This document shows, piece by piece, positions 1-12,953 of a stretch of 64,000 nucleotides of DNA; the first letter of the stretch is position 1, and the number at the start of each line of letters is the position of its first letter. The DNA lies in contig CM055101.1 of NCBI GenBank assembly GCA_029204225.1, positions 41,130,927-41,194,926 on the forward strand, read 5' to 3'. The DNA comes from Diphasiastrum complanatum. Lineage: Eukaryota; Streptophyta; Lycopodiopsida; Lycopodiales; Lycopodiaceae. The notes below the pieces were generated by a model. That model did no database searches. It saw nothing but the letters and a program-made list of their open reading frames with translations, and was not told the DNA's origin. A program made the position numbers and the translations under genes.

Positions 1-430
1 CTGCTACTAATTGGTCACGAATTTTTTTGATCTTCAGTATGTGATTGGCCATAGTTGCACCATCATCCATTCACAATGTATGCAACTTTGTCTTTAGAAA
101 TATTATTCGAGATGTATTTGTCGTTTCAAACAATGCCTTCAATGTAACCACGTTTTTTTTGGTCCTTCCGAATCTGAAATATAGGAGATAATTTCATCTC
201 TAACTGATAAGTTGATGACATTCTGGGCTTTCCATTTTCTCTTGTCAAATGCCCGCTGATCTTCTTCAATCACTGGCCTTGTCTCTTCAACTATCACGAT
301 CTCCCATAGCTCATTTTCCATCAAAATGTTCTTCAGTTTGAATTTTCAAACTGCATAGTTGCCGGCACCTTCTAATTTGCTTGACTCATTGAGGACACTC
401 TCGCTTAGAGTTGCCATTATTGGATAGATG
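1..430 (-). mobile_element. Ty1/copia gag fragment
   Basis: Read on the minus strand, a gag start is seen near 417 (MATLSESVLNESSKLEGAG), followed by the usual copia gag motif MENELWEI and the segment VINLSVRDEIISYISDS. The same gag-start sequence recurs at about 18,220-18,290, so this family has at least two copies here. It is a broken fossil with several breaks; protease, integrase and reverse transcriptase are not seen before the window edge. The host-flanking side (431-716) looks like leader sequence with a short tandem duplication. Confidence 0.75.
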
Positions 431-520
431 AGTCCGGATCACAAAAATAACTCAGTTGAGCACACAACCTGTCGTTAAATTTTATCACACACAGAATTGT
501 ATATATTTGGTTGTGCACCT

Positions 521-688
521 GATATCGGTATGACGCACGAGTGCACGACTGCTTGGAATTCTCTTTAGCTCGTGCGCGTGGATCCGATATTGGTACGGAT
601 ATGTGATATAGGTATGACACACGGATGTACGACTGCTCAGTATTTTCTTTAGCTTTGGCACGTGGATTTGATATTGGTATGGATATGC
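521..688. repeat. 84-bp tandem duplication
   Basis: Two adjacent diverged copies of an 84-bp unit start at 521 and 605. Each has a GGTATGAC start, then ACGACTGCT, TTCTTTAGCT and GATATTGGTA at matching positions. The array lies between the gag fragment and the LTR that begins at 717, so it is probably leader or LTR sequence of the first copia fossil. No gene is seen in it. Confidence 0.7.
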
Positions 689-716
689 TTTATCTATACA
701 ACGTGTGGATGCGTAG

Positions 717-1505
717 TGTCGCGAAACTATTTCTTTTTCATTTTCATTTTCACGAACGTTTTTGTGTCTTTGAATTTTCTTTTGCGCGAAAGCTTCACAG
801 GAACCTAGACACACGACTGCACATCACAGAACACATTCTATTCTAGAAATCAAGACAAATGGCACAAGACAAGGAGATGCACAAAAAATAAAGCAATTGT
901 ATTATCAGTTTGATTTGGGAGCAAGATCATCAGTGTCTCGCTTGTTGGCGACCTGATGCTCTGCTCTTTCACTGTTTTCTGCTAGGTGGCAGACTTTCAT
1001 GCACAGCTCTTTCGTTTCTATTATTTTTCTTTTTTGCTCTACGCGCTACATAGAGCTCTCTGTCTCTTACAGAAATTTTGTCTATAGTCATATATGTTAA
1101 TGATCCAGAAAGGATAGTTTATATCTCCACTATGTGGAGTTTACAAGATAGCTAAACGCAGAATCACAAGCCTAGTTAAGACTAATCAACTAACTAGTTA
1201 CTCTCCGTCGTTGTCACTCATTTTAGTTGGGCGTGAAGTCTACGACTCCAAGCCCGTTGAGCTGCCAGCTAGCAGTGCGAAAGATTCTCCTTCGTTTGCT
1301 TTCGTTCTTTTCGTTTCTTTCGTAGCCTTTTGTTTTGCGTCCCTTTGCGGTTGATGTCCTGGAGGTATGTTTACGATTCACGAATGATTTGCGAATCGTT
1401 CGTCCTTCGAGTCAAGGCACATTGACTTTCGTGAATTGTTCTCCGTTCGACCTTCGCTTTGTGTTCGTGTTGTGGTAAAGTTGTAGGAGTTCACCATTTC
1501 TGACA
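717..1505 (-). repeat. 3' LTR of copia element A
   Basis: This 789-bp LTR begins TGTC and ends GACA on the plus strand. It is bounded on the inside by the purine tract (plus-strand complement CTCCCTCTT from 1,506). It matches 9,797 onward over more than 600 bp. The five bases before it are CGTAG; the matching duplication on the other side cannot be checked because the far end of the 5' LTR is replaced by an inverted copy. Confidence 0.88.
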
Positions 1506-4485
1506 CTCCCTCTTGAACCTTGCAGCTTTGCACGTTAATCCAATTGTCTTTCTTTGCTTGGAAAAGAGTGGCTTGTCGAGCGGCTTCGTGAGCAGATTTG
1601 CAATCATGTTTTCCGATTTTATGTATTGGACCTAGAGCTCTCCTTTCGAAATTAAATCTCGAATGTGATGGTATTTCAAAGGTATGTGTTTTGTCTTTGA
1701 ATGAAAGACAAGATCCTAGGACAGATAGATGGCACTTTGAGAGTCCATCAACATCGTGCTTGGCCCTTCTTGTGGTATCCCGATTGCCTCCAGCATCGTC
1801 TGCAGCCACACTACCTCGTTCGCCACCTTTAAAGTTGCGATGTATTCAGCTTCACAAGAGGATTGAGCCACCAAGATTTGCTTTTTGCATATCCAGCTGA
1901 TTGCAGTTCCGCACGCTATGGTATATCCTCCAGTTATGGACTTGTTGTCATCTTTGCAGCTTGCCTAGCTCGCATCATTGTAGTGGTGTAGCTCGAATCC
2001 TTTTTCTTCATTTACAGCTCTGTAGGTTAATCCCATATTGTGGGTACCCTTCAGATACTATAGGATTCATTTTGCCATTTGTCAATGTGCCATGCCAGGA
2101 TTGGAAGAGAATTGGCTCAAGGCGTAAATAGAGAAAACCGGGTCTGGTACAAATTGTGAGGTACATCAGACTACCGATTAAATTTTGGTAGGGTATACCT
2201 GCCATCTTCTATTCTTTCTCTTTCCTTTTTGGGCAATCCTGCTTCGTGAGCTTGGCTCCAGCTATCATTGGTGTGGTCTTTTCCTTGCAGTCCATCATGT
2301 GATACTGCTTGAGCACCTTTCTGACATATTCTAACTAACTCAAGTGCATTTGCCCTTTGTTCGATCTCTTCTGATCTCCAGCTTGAGGCATTTCGTCGCT
2401 TCTCCAAGATCTGTGATTTCGTAGCTTTCATAAATTTGACTCTTCGTGTCTTTGATCAGCGTCAAGGAATTTCCTATCATTAGGGAATCATCCACGAAGA
2501 TAGTATCACAAAATCTTTTCCTACTCTTTTTATGTAGACATTACAGTCCGGTTGTGTAGGATTGAAGCCTAGAGACTTCAGAAGACCATCGAGCTTCTTG
2601 TACTAAGCTCATGATGCATGTTTTAGACCATAGATGCATCTCTACAATTGATAGACATATTGTCGATTGTCGGGGCCTTGAAAATCTTCAGGCTGCTTCA
2701 TGAAGATTTTCTCTTCTAGATCTCTATGGAGAAAGGTTGTTTTCATGTCAATCTGGTGAATTTCCAGATTGTGTCGTGTGGCGTATGCAAGGAGTAGTCT
2801 TATGCTTGTCATCTTGACCATCGACGAATATGTGTCGAAATAATCAATACCATATCTCTGCGTGTAGCCCTTCGCGACAAGCCTTGCTTTGTAGCGGCTA
2901 ATGGTCCCATCTGATTTCATCTTTTTCTTGTATACCCACTTGCAGTCAGCTATTTTCCTGTTTTCTGGAAGTGGCTCTAATGTCCATGCCTCGTTTCGCC
3001 TCATCGACTCAATCTCCTCTAACATTGCCTACTTTCAAAATTCTCCTTCTAGACTCTGGATGGCTTCTTGGTATGTTGATGGCTCTTCAGTGAAGCTGCA
3101 ATACTTGAACTGTGTGTCTTTGCTCCATTGAAGATTGTCAAAATAACAGTCTAGAGGTCTTCTTTGTCTCGTTGACCTTCTAGGTTTGTTTCGTCGCTGC
3201 TCGTACGTTTCTTATTCGTGGGGTTGATCCTCTGCTTTCTGCTGCTCTGGAGTCTGTGGCTCTATATTCTGATTTGATGTCCGTCCTCAATCTCCCTCTT
3301 GAATAGGCAGCAGTGTGAAGATCTCATGGCCTCTTTCATCTTTCAGCCCAAGGAATGTGGACTCATCGAACTTCACATCTCTGCTTGAAACAACTTTCTT
3401 CGTGGTTGGATCGTAGAGCCTGTACACTTGTGTTCCATTTGAATAGCCAACATGATTCTTTGCTCTGATTTGTCATTGAGCTTGCTTTGTTTTTCTTTTG
3501 GAATGTGCTTATATGCTGCACATCCGAACACATGTACGTATGATAGATCAGGCTTTCTACCTGTCCACATTTCGTACGACGTCTTGTTATCCAACATTGT
3601 CGTTGTTGATCTGTTCTGTAGGTGTACAACTGCAGCTATTGCCTCAGCCCAAAATTGACTTGGCAATTGAGCCTGTGTCATCATGCATCTGGCTCCTTCG
3701 ACTACCATTATGTTTTTTCTTTCGGCAACACCATTGTATTCTAGTGTGTATGCAGGAGTGAACTGGTGTTTGATCCCCTATTCTTCAGAGATGTTGGAGA
3801 ATTCTTTGCTTTTGTATTCACCTCCATATTCAGATCTAAGGATCTGTGTCTTTTTTGAGGTGTGTCGCTTTGCAAATGCCACAAACTTCTTGAAGGAATC
3901 AAACACTTCGGATTTCTTTTTTAAGCAGTAGACCATGGTCATCCGACTGCAATCATCTATGAACGTCAGAAAATACCTCGAACTTGAGAGCGAATCCATC
4001 TTCATTGGTCCACAGACATCAGAGTGGACGAGCTCAAGAACTTCCTTGGCTCTTCTTCTCTCATGTGTGAATGGATTCCGATGTTGCTTAACTTTCTGAC
4101 AAGCTTTGCAAAACTCAGTTTCAGGCCTTGAAATCTTGAGACTTTTGACTATGTCCTTTTTGCTCATGTCATACAGGCTCCGCATGTTCAGATGATACAT
4201 TCTCCTATGCCAGAGCTGATCTTCACTTTCTGATGCATTTAATATGCTATAAGAGTTGCTGATTATCTTGGCCCGGTAGAGGTTTCCTTCTCTGCATCTG
4301 ACCGTCAGCAACTTTTTTGTCGCTTTCTCGATCATGCATGTGTTGCCGTTGAACAAAACTCGAATGCCAAGATCTGTCATCTTGGAAACAGATAGCAGAT
4401 CTTTTATGAGTGAGAGCACATAGAGTGCTCCTAGCAGTTTTGCTTGGCCTGACAATGTTTGCAGCTGTAGAGTGTCGATGCCTTT

Positions 4486-4737
4486 AGTTAAGAAAACAGT
4501 TTAAACACCCAACCGGATCAATCACCACAGCACAACATCAAGTGCAATAAGACAAGACAACAGAATTGCTCTCCACAAACTATATATTCAACTGATGAGT
4601 AAGTACAAAGATGAAGTTGCCTAAAAGCACTCAAAGGGCTTGTAAAAGAAAGACGACCCGATAATTCTAGAACTAAGCACACATGGTGCTGTCAAAATAA
4701 GAAATCACTATATAAGTCGATCATTGCTATTTTAACT
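4486..4737 (-). repeat. 3' LTR of element B
   Basis: A 252-bp LTR with the six-base terminal inverted repeat AGTTAA/TTAACT. A TATATA run lies near its outer third (ACTATATAAGTCG, 4,708-4,720). It is followed by the GA/CT polypurine tract and flanked on the outside by CCTTT. Confidence 0.9.
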
Positions 4738-7700
4738 CTCTCTCTCAATGATCAACGTCTCTCTCTTTATTTTAGAGTTTACGAAACATACCTCCATGAT
4801 AGTATTACAAGTAAAGGCTTTTTACATAACCAGATCTAAGCCAAGTTTGGCTCTAAAAGTCTCAAACTTTTCTTTACTTAAAGCTTTCATAAATATATCA
4901 GCAACTTGTAACAACGTAGAACAATGTACAATACTTATATCTTCAGATTGTAGCTTCTCATGCACAAAGTGATATTTTACCTCAATATGTTTGCATGAAA
5001 GACAAGATTCTTAGCCAATTGTATTCCACTTTGACTGTCACAAAAAATAACAGTAGGATCAACCTGCTTCATGCCAATCTCACATAATAACTTATGTAGC
5101 CAAACAACTTCATGGGTAGCAGAACTTAACACTTTATATTCGACTTCTGTAAATGAAAGAGAAATAGTATCTTGCTTCTTGCTAGACCATGAAAAATAAC
5201 CACTACCAAAATTGAAGGCATAGCCTGTTGTTGACTTTCTATCATCTACACTTCCTGCCCAATCAGCGTCCACATAACCTTGCAACTTTGGTAAAACACT
5301 TTGCCTTTTGTACATTAGGCCAAGGTTAGGTGTACCTTTCACATACCTCAAAATCCTTTTCGCAGCTTTCCAATGGTCCATAGTGGGTGATGACATGAAT
5401 TGGCTAATCAAACTTACAGCATAGCAGATATCAGGATGTGTAGTCATAAGATATGTCAAACTCCCAACTAGCTGACGAAATAGAGTAGCGTCAACATGTG
5501 CACTATCATCACTACGAGATAATTTCTTACCAACTTCGCAAGGGGTGATGGAAGGTTTGCACTCTGTCATGTGAAATCTCTCCAATACCTCACGTACTTG
5601 TTTTGACATAACCCAATATCACTGCCAGTTTGCCATACTTCGACACCCAAGTAGTAGTGCATAAGATCTAAATCTGTCATCTCAAACTGCTTGCATAAGT
5701 TGGCTTTGATAGAACGAGCGAGGTTCTCATCATTGTCCGTGATAATGATATCATCAACATACAGTACAATCAAGGCAATGCTATCTTCGTTCATAAGAAC
5801 ATAAAGCTCCTATTGGCAAGTACCTTTCCCTAGGCTCTTGAATAAGTGGTGTCCTCTCATACTCGCCCTCTCGACTCTCATCTTCACGTGCATCATCATG
5901 TGGAGCATCTTCTTCATCTTCTTCTTCCAAAATTGTGGGAAGTCTTTTGATGCTTTCACCACTTGCATGGTCATAATCTTCATACCTATGCGTTTCATCA
6001 AAGATCACATCTTTGCTTATGTGAATCTTGTTCATTACAGGATCAAAACACCTGTACGCCTTCGTCCTCTCATCATAACCGATGAAAATACACTTGATTT
6101 CTTTGGCATCAAGTTTCTTTCGCTCTTCCTTTGGCACATGTACATAGGCCTTACATAGGCACATGTACATAGGCCTTACATCCAATGACACGAAACTTGT
6201 CGATTTTTGGCTTTATTCCTGTAAATGCTTCTTCGAGAGTCACATTTGAAACCGCACCTGTAGGGCTCCTGTTTTGCAAGAACGTTGCCGCACTGCACGC
6301 TTCCAACCAAAGTGAATCGGTCAAGCCCATTTGCTTCATCATGGAGTGTGTACTCTCCATAATAGCCCTGTTTTTTCTTTCAGCTACACCATTACTATAT
6401 GGCGTGTGTGACTGTGTGAATTGTCTTTTGATGCCATGTTCCTTGCAAAAGTCCTTAAAATCATCAGATTTATATTCGCCCCCTCTATCAGATCTTAGCA
6501 CTTTAATGTGTGCATCTAGTTGGTTCTCTACCAAAGTCTCGAACTCCTTGAAGTGAGCAAAAGCGTCAGATTTCTTCTTCAAGAAATAAATCCATGTCCT
6601 CCTAGAGTAATCATCTATGAAAGTCATAAAATAATATGCTTTCTCCAATGAACATGGTCTTCATTGGGCTGCATAGGTCGCTGTGAATAAGTTCCAGCGG
6701 TTTCTTAGCTCTTGCAGCTCCACCTTTCTTGAATGTCTCCTTGTGATGCTTTCCCATGACACATCCTTCACATATTGCACGATGATCATCCTGCAATGCT
6801 GGTAATCCTATTACCATTTTTAGCTTTGCCATAAATCTTAAGCTCCCATAGTTCAAGTGACCAAGTCTTCTGTGCCACAACTCATATTGAGATGCTGTTG
6901 AGATAGCCAAACCATATTCTCCTGGTTTTGCAGCATCCAGTTTATAAAGGCCACAATTACTATCTCTATAATCTTTTGCCACCACTTTATGGTTGTGGTT
7001 CATATCCCTCATAAGGCATCCATCCTTGACAAATTCAACCTTAAGATGTTGATTTTCCATTACTCCAACAAAAGCAAACTCTTTTTGAGTATAGGAACAT
7101 AAAGCACATTAGGGATATTCTTGATTTTACCATCAGAAAACTGCACAGGTACATTACCAACACCCTATATTTGGCATTCCTCCCCATTGGCTTGAGTGAC
7201 TTTATCCCCATCATGGATTGGTGAGAATTTCTCAAACCAATCACGTTTCCCAGTCATATGCCTTGTGGCGCCTGAATCTATGAACCATCTAGCACCATCA
7301 TCAACCTGGGATGCCAATGTCGATGAGAAAAAGCTTGTCTCGTCATCTTCTCCATCATCTTTGGCAATGTTGCCTTGTTGTTTCTCTTTTCCCGCCTTTA
7401 TGTCTGCTTTCTTCTTGTAACACTCGCGTGCCCAATGACCCAGTTTGTGGCAATAGTAACATTTGCATTTCTTCTTCTTTTTTGCCTTTGATAACGACTC
7501 TCCCTTGTCATCATCATTCTTGGATTTCTTGGGAATCCTCTTCCATCCTTTCTGCTTGCCTTTAGCAAGCAAGGCTTGATCTTCTTGTGGGGTTTGCCTT
7601 GACTTCACCACTTCGCAACGCTGCTCTTCCTGCAACATGATTCCGTGGAAGTCTTCAAAAGTAGGCAATCTCTCCCTTGAAGCAATGCCACTCACAAACA

Positions 7701-8885
7701 TCTGTAGCCCTTCCGAGATATGTACCAATTCAACGTCCCTAATTGGTTCTCCAATTGCCACAAGTTGATCTCTCAGCTCCTTTATCTTGGTGAAGAAAGA
7801 TCCCACCGATTCGCTTTCTTCCATCCTAACTATGTTCAATCTTGACTTCAAGAACATGGCCCGAGCTGGATTGCAAGTTTGAAATTGCATTCTAAGAGCT
7901 CCCAAGCTCCCCTAGTCGTCGTGACATCACTTATATGAGTGATCACATGGTCTTTCACTGAAAGATTGATCAAGAACAATGCTCTCTGTGCCTTTTTATC
8001 AAAGGCCATCATGTCACCTGGAGTGGTGTTTGGCCAGACTTCAATGCCTGCCATGATCTCCCATAACTCTTTCTCCATCAAAATGCTCTTCATTTTGAGT
8101 TTCCAGATGTTGTAGTTAGAAGCCCCATCAAGTTTGCTTGCATTGCCCAAAATTGCCTCATTGATGTTTGCCATTTCCAAACTGCTTGAAACTCCATCTG
8201 TAGGCTATAAAGTGTATGCCGAAGCCAACCGTAATGTCAAAAATAAAAAATAATGACCTGCAATTTTTGGTTACCAGGCCACCCGCCGCTCTTTTGCCGA
8301 ATTGAAAGCCAAACTGGCATCGCTTTCCGAAATGCTTCTCATCACCAACTCCCAGCTACCTACCCATTGGAATGGTGAAATCACTTCTGGCGCATTTCGA
8401 ACACTTTCTCCGTGGCAATCACTCTGTTTTGGTGTATCGTACTTGCAAGTATAGTCAGGTGCCCTTCGTTTGGAGGGTATAGCCTTTCGTTTGATCAAAA
8501 TACGCTAAAGGAGGTGAAAATAAGAGCAATTTGGGTTTTTAACCGAAAGATTCATGGGCTATGCTCAGGTTTTCTTTGAGCTACTTTTTGCAATCTTCTA
8601 CTGCACTCAGGTCGCCCTATAGTCAGCAATTATCTACTTCAAACAAATCTTCAATTGGTTCCAGATTGAGTCCACACTAGGCAGCCTTTCTACAGAGTTC
8701 TATGCTTCTGTTTGGCTTCTCGTTTCAGCCGACAATCCCCTGTCTCTGAATCCTTTTTACAGTTTAGAGCCGTTCCACGAATCTCCACAAACTCGGTTTT
8801 GTGCTTCCTAGCCAACAAACCGTCGTGAATTCACGGCGCTCTATTCTTGTCTAGTGATTGTAGCTACCAAAGGGCTCTGATACCA

Positions 8886-9136
8886 AGTTAAGAAAATAGT
8901 TTAAACACCCGACCGGATCAATCACCATAGCACAACATCAAGTGCAATAAGACAAGACAACAGAATTGCTCTCCACAAACTGTATATTCAACTGATGAGT
9001 AAGTACAAAGATAAGTTGCTTAAAAGCACTCAAAGGGCTTGTAAAAAAAAGATGGCCCGATAATTCTAGAACTAAGCACACGTGGTGCCATCGAAATAAG
9101 AAAGCGCTATATAAGTCGATCATTGCTATTTTAACT
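8886..9136 (-). repeat. 5' LTR of element B
   Basis: A 251-bp partner of 4,486-4,737, with about 14 substitutions and one single-base length change by hand alignment, mostly transitions. The primer-binding site for initiator-Met tRNA is directly internal to it. Confidence 0.9.
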
Positions 9137-9796
9137 CCTTTGACATCGTGTACGCTCCCATCACCTAGAATCACTACTATGTTATTTTCGAGTTCTCTGA
9201 AGTCGATCAAAATCTTCTTGTTGCAGGTGATGTGTGATGTTGCTCCTAAATCAATGACTACATCGTAGTCATGTTCAGTGTAGCTAGTTGAAGCTTCATC
9301 AAGTATCGTGAAGGCTTCGTCACCTCTATCTGCATCCTTGGATGACTCTGCAAAATTAGCTTTTTCAGCTTTGTTGTTTCTTTTTGGATTGAATTTGCAA
9401 TTGTATGTAGAATGCCCCTTCTTCTTGCAGTGCATGTCCTCACTTCATACTTCTGCTTTAATCTTTCCCACGCTGCATGGCTGCTTTCGCAGTCTTCAAT
9501 CTACATGAGTAGATCTTCATTTATGGATGAAACAATGATCGCCATTACACGCTCATCTTTTCTGATCCATTCAGCTCTCCTTGGGTCTCCCTCTAGAGGC
9601 TGCACCTCTGAAAGTTCGGTCACCGACCAGATGCCTTCGCCCTTCAGAAGTGTTTTGATTTTGAATTTCTAGATCCTGTAATTTTTGCCATCAAGACTGA
9701 TTGCTTCTCTTGTCTGGATTGTTGTAGCCATATTGTGTTGTCTAGAAGAATCACTGCTTAGATATCAGTAGTAATAACCTGTGTGCTCTGATACCA

Positions 9797-10460
9797 TGTC
9801 ACAAAACAATTTCTTTTTCATTTTCATTTTCGCGAACGATTTTGTGTCTTTGAATTTTCTTTTGCGTAGAAGCTTCATAGGAACCTAGACACGCGACTGC
9901 ACATCACAGAACACATTCTATTCTAGCAATAAAGACAAATGACACAAGACAAGGAAATGCACGAAAAATAGAGCAATTGTATTATCAGTTTGATTTGGGA
10001 GCGAGATCGTCAGTGTCTTGCTCGTTGGCGGCTTGACGCTCTGCTCTTTCATTGTATTCTGCTTGTTGGCGGACTTTCATGCACAACTCCTTCGTTTCTA
10101 TTATTTTTCTTTTTTGCTCTACTCGCTATGTCTCTCTCTGTCTCTTACAGAAATTCTGTCTATATTCTTATATGTTTATGATCCAGAAAGAATAATTTAT
10201 ATTTCCACTGTGTGGAGTTTACAAGATAGCTAAACGCAGAATCACAAGCCTAGTTAAGGCTAATCAACTAATTAATTACTCTCCGTCATTGCCACTCGTT
10301 TCAGCTAGGCGTGAAGTCTACGACTCCAAGCCCGTTGAGTTGCCAGCTGGTAGCGTGAAAGATTCTTCTTCGTTTGCTTCGTTTTCTTCGTTTGCTTCGT
10401 TTTCTTCGTTTGCTTTTGTTCTTTTCGTTTCTTTTGTAACCTTTCGTTTTGTGTCCCTTT
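9797..10460 (-). repeat. 5' LTR of element A, outer end lost
   Basis: Matches 717 onward for more than 600 bp from TGTCACAAAAC, next to the primer-binding site at 9,785-9,796. Its outer part is not seen; from about 10,460 the sequence continues as an inverted copy of the same LTR. Confidence 0.85.
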
Positions 10461-10998
10461 TCGTAACGATTCGCGAAGATCAAACAATTCACGAAAGTCA
10501 ACGTGCCTCCAGGACAAACGAGGGATGAACGATTCACGAACCATTCGCGAAAATCAAACCTACCTCCAGGACCGCAAAACCGCAAAGCAACGCAAAATGA
10601 AAAGAAACAAAAACAAACGAAAGAGAATCTTTCGTGCTGCCAGCTGGCAGCTCAACGAGCTTGGAGTCTTAAACTTCACGCCCAGCTGAAACGGGTAGCA
10701 ACAATGGAGAGTAACTGATTAGTTGATTAGCGTTAACTACTCTTGTATTTCTCTGTTTAGCTATCTTGTAAACTCCACACAATGGAGACATAAAACTATT
10801 CTTCTAGATCAAAATAGATACAGCAAGACATAGAGAGTAGAGCAAAAAAGAAAAAGAAGAGAAACGAAACAGCTGTGCATGAAAGTCTGCCAACGAGCAG
10901 AACACAACAAAAAAGATAGAGCGTCAGGCCGCCGACGAGTGAGACACTGATGATCTCACTCTAAAAATTTGAACTGATAATATAGTTGCTCTATACAA
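9966..10998. repeat. Head-to-head LTR palindrome
   Basis: The stretch about 9,966-10,440 reappears in reverse complement at about 10,560-10,998. For example, CTCCAAGCCCGTTGAG near 10,326 pairs with CTCAACGAGCTTGGAG near 10,650, and the GTGGAGTTTACAAGATAGC segment near 10,210 pairs with its complement near 10,760. Arms are roughly 450 bp with an internal spacer of about 100 bp that is itself rich in ATTCACGAA/ATTCGCGAA motifs. It arises from two copies of the element A LTR in opposite orientation. Confidence 0.85.
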
Positions 10999-11770
10999 AC
11001 AAGAAACATTCGAGCGGCAATGAAACGAATCCAGAAGGTCAACAATACAAAGAAGACCTCCAGACCGTTATGTTGACAATCTTCGGTGGAGCGAAGACAC
11101 GCAATTTGAGTATTGCAGCTTCACTGAAGAGCCAACAATATATCAAGAAGCTGTCCAGTGTCCAAAGGGAGAATACTAAAAGCAGACAATGTCAGAGGAG
11201 ATCGAGTCGATGAGGTGAAACAAGGCATGGACACTAGAGCCACTGCCAAAAAACAGAAAGATCGTCGACTACAAGTGGGTATACAAGAAATAAATGAAAT
11301 CAGATGGCACCATTGGCCATTACAAGGCAAGGCTTGTCGCGAAAGGCTACACACAAAGATATGGTGCTGATTATTTCGACACATATTCGTCGACGATCAA
11401 GATGACAAGATACGACTACTCCTTGCATACGCCACACAACACAATCTGGAAATTCACCAGGTTGATGTGAAGACAGCCTTTCTCCACAGAGATCTAGAGG
11501 AAGAGATTTTTATGATGCAGCCTGAAGAGTCTGTCGATTGTAGAGATGCATCTATGGTCTAAAACAAGCATCACGAGCTTGGTATAAGAAGCTCGATAGT
11601 CTTCTGAAGTCCCTAGACTTCAATCCTACACAACCGGATTATAATGTCTACATAAAAAGAGTAGGAAAAGATTTTGTGATACTGACTATTTTTGTGGACG
11701 ATTCCGTGATGATAAGAAACTAAATTACATCTTTGAAGGAAATTCTTCACACTCAAGATGTCGAATAATA
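10461..11770 (+). mobile_element. Inverted copy of the element A copia family, broken
   Basis: The first part (to about 10,998) is an element A LTR in plus orientation. From about 11,013 the plus strand matches the reverse complement of element A's reverse transcriptase region near 2,450-3,230: encoded motifs include [23 protein letters not shown], here read only in part, and FVDDSVMI. Gag, protease and integrase are not seen between LTR and RT. It is a fossil with many breaks. Confidence 0.8.
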
Positions 11771-11779
11771 ATTCTCTTT

Positions 11780-12500
11780 AGAATCATATTAGCTAGTTTA
11801 AGAATCTCTTGCAACAGATGGCCGCTATTGGATCAGTCATAGACGATCAAGATGCAATTATGACGTTGCTTTCAAGCTTGCCCTCTACATATGAGAACTG
11901 GGTGATGATCGTCACGACACACTCAGATTTAACTCTTATCAGAGTTATCACTATGTTGCTACAAGAAGATAATAAAAAAAGTCAAGACACTTTGTCTACC
12001 TCTTCGTCTCATGCTCTATACGTCAACAAGGGCTTGAAACGACAAAAGCAGAAAAGCTCCAAGCAGTTTGCATTGAATCAGAAACATACTCAAAGTCAAG
12101 AACAATCATCAAATCCACATTCAGCAAAGAAGAAGATGTTTTGTAGGTATTGCAAATGCAATAACCATGAGATCTAGGATTGCGGAATTCTCAAAGCGAA
12201 AAATGCAGCCAAACAACCTGATCAACAAGCAAATATAGTTATAGCATCTCCTAAAGTCGAAATGGACGAAGGTGCTTTTATGGTCAAAGACAAATACGCG
12301 AATTCAGATTATTCGTGGTTTCTGGATTCTAGACTACTCAATATATGACTAATCATCATGAGATTTTCCAATCCTATACGCCTTACAGCAAAAGAAGTAT
12401 GTTCATCTTGGTGACGATAATAACAAATGCAAGAATACTTAAAAGCCAACCAGACTATTTTTGGATATATTTTTGCAATTGGAGATGATTCCATAGAGTC
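11780..12500 (+). mobile_element. Copia gag-protease fragment
   Basis: The plus-strand frame from 11,809 has the copia gag motif LLSSLPSTYENWVMI, a lysine-rich linker, and a zinc knuckle beginning CRYCKCNNHE at about 12,145. A protease-like segment (SWFLDS, then YMTNHHE in another frame) follows to about 12,365. It belongs to a different copia lineage from element A. It is a broken fossil; the rest of the element is not seen. Confidence 0.75.
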
Positions 12501-12811
12501 ACTTAATTCTATTAGATCAATCATTAACCATTACATTATTTACATGCACCATGACTAAAACCCATTCCTAAAAACCAAATAAAGCACCAACTTTTATTAA
12601 GGTAGGGCCCTTGTGGCTAGCCACAATCCCTCCCTTGTTTTGTGTTGAATTTTGATTGTAATTCTTGTTTATTTTACATAGTGCATGTATATCCTCACAC
12701 ATTTACTAGTTAGCAAATGGTACATTGAGATGAGAATCACACTATATTTAGTAGAGCCCACCATGTTATTATGAAAAGCTCGCTTGTATTTTTGAAAAAG
12801 CTCGAGCTTGA

Positions 12812-12953
<142 letters not shown>

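Larger units (their letters stand above)
4486..9136 (-). mobile_element. Nested Ty1/copia element B with both LTRs and TSD
   Basis: A 4.65-kb copia element sits inside element A, flanked by the 5-bp duplication CCTTT (4,481-4,485 and 9,137-9,141). LTRs are 4,486-4,737 and 8,886-9,136. They begin AGTTAA and end TTAACT, not the usual TG..CA. The primer-binding site abuts the 5' LTR (minus strand TGGTATCAGAGCCC) and a GA-rich polypurine tract abuts the 3' LTR (4,738-4,748). Parts on minus: gag start near 8,174 (MEKELWEI); zinc knuckle CYYCHKLGHWARECYKKK about 7,470-7,400; protease FIDSGATRHMTG about 7,280; pre-integrase and integrase about 7,060-6,150 (LWHRRLGHLNYGSL, HTPYSNGVAERKNR); RT with YVDDIII near 5,750; RNase H to about 4,980. 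Hand-counted LTR difference is about 6%, which suggests roughly 2 million years at a typical plant LTR rate. It has several breaks. Confidence 0.92.
717..10460 (-). mobile_element. Outer Ty1/copia element A, broken, host of nested insertion
   Basis: This copia retrotransposon lies on the minus strand. Its 3' LTR is 717-1505 and its 5' LTR starts at 9,797. The primer-binding site (plus strand 9,785-9,796, complement of TGGTATCAGAGC) abuts the 5' LTR, and a purine tract (AGAGGGAG on the minus strand) abuts the 3' LTR. Parts in minus order: gag start near 9,731; zinc knuckle and protease motif (LGATSHIT) about 9,430-9,150; GAG-pre-integrase and integrase about 4,455-3,370 (LWHRRMYHLN, HSDVCGPM); reverse transcriptase about 3,100-2,450 ([24 protein letters not shown]); RNase H region about 2,200-1,510. 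Element B splits it between protease and integrase. By hand alignment the two LTRs differ at about 9% of positions, so it is older than B. It has many breaks. Confidence 0.88.
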
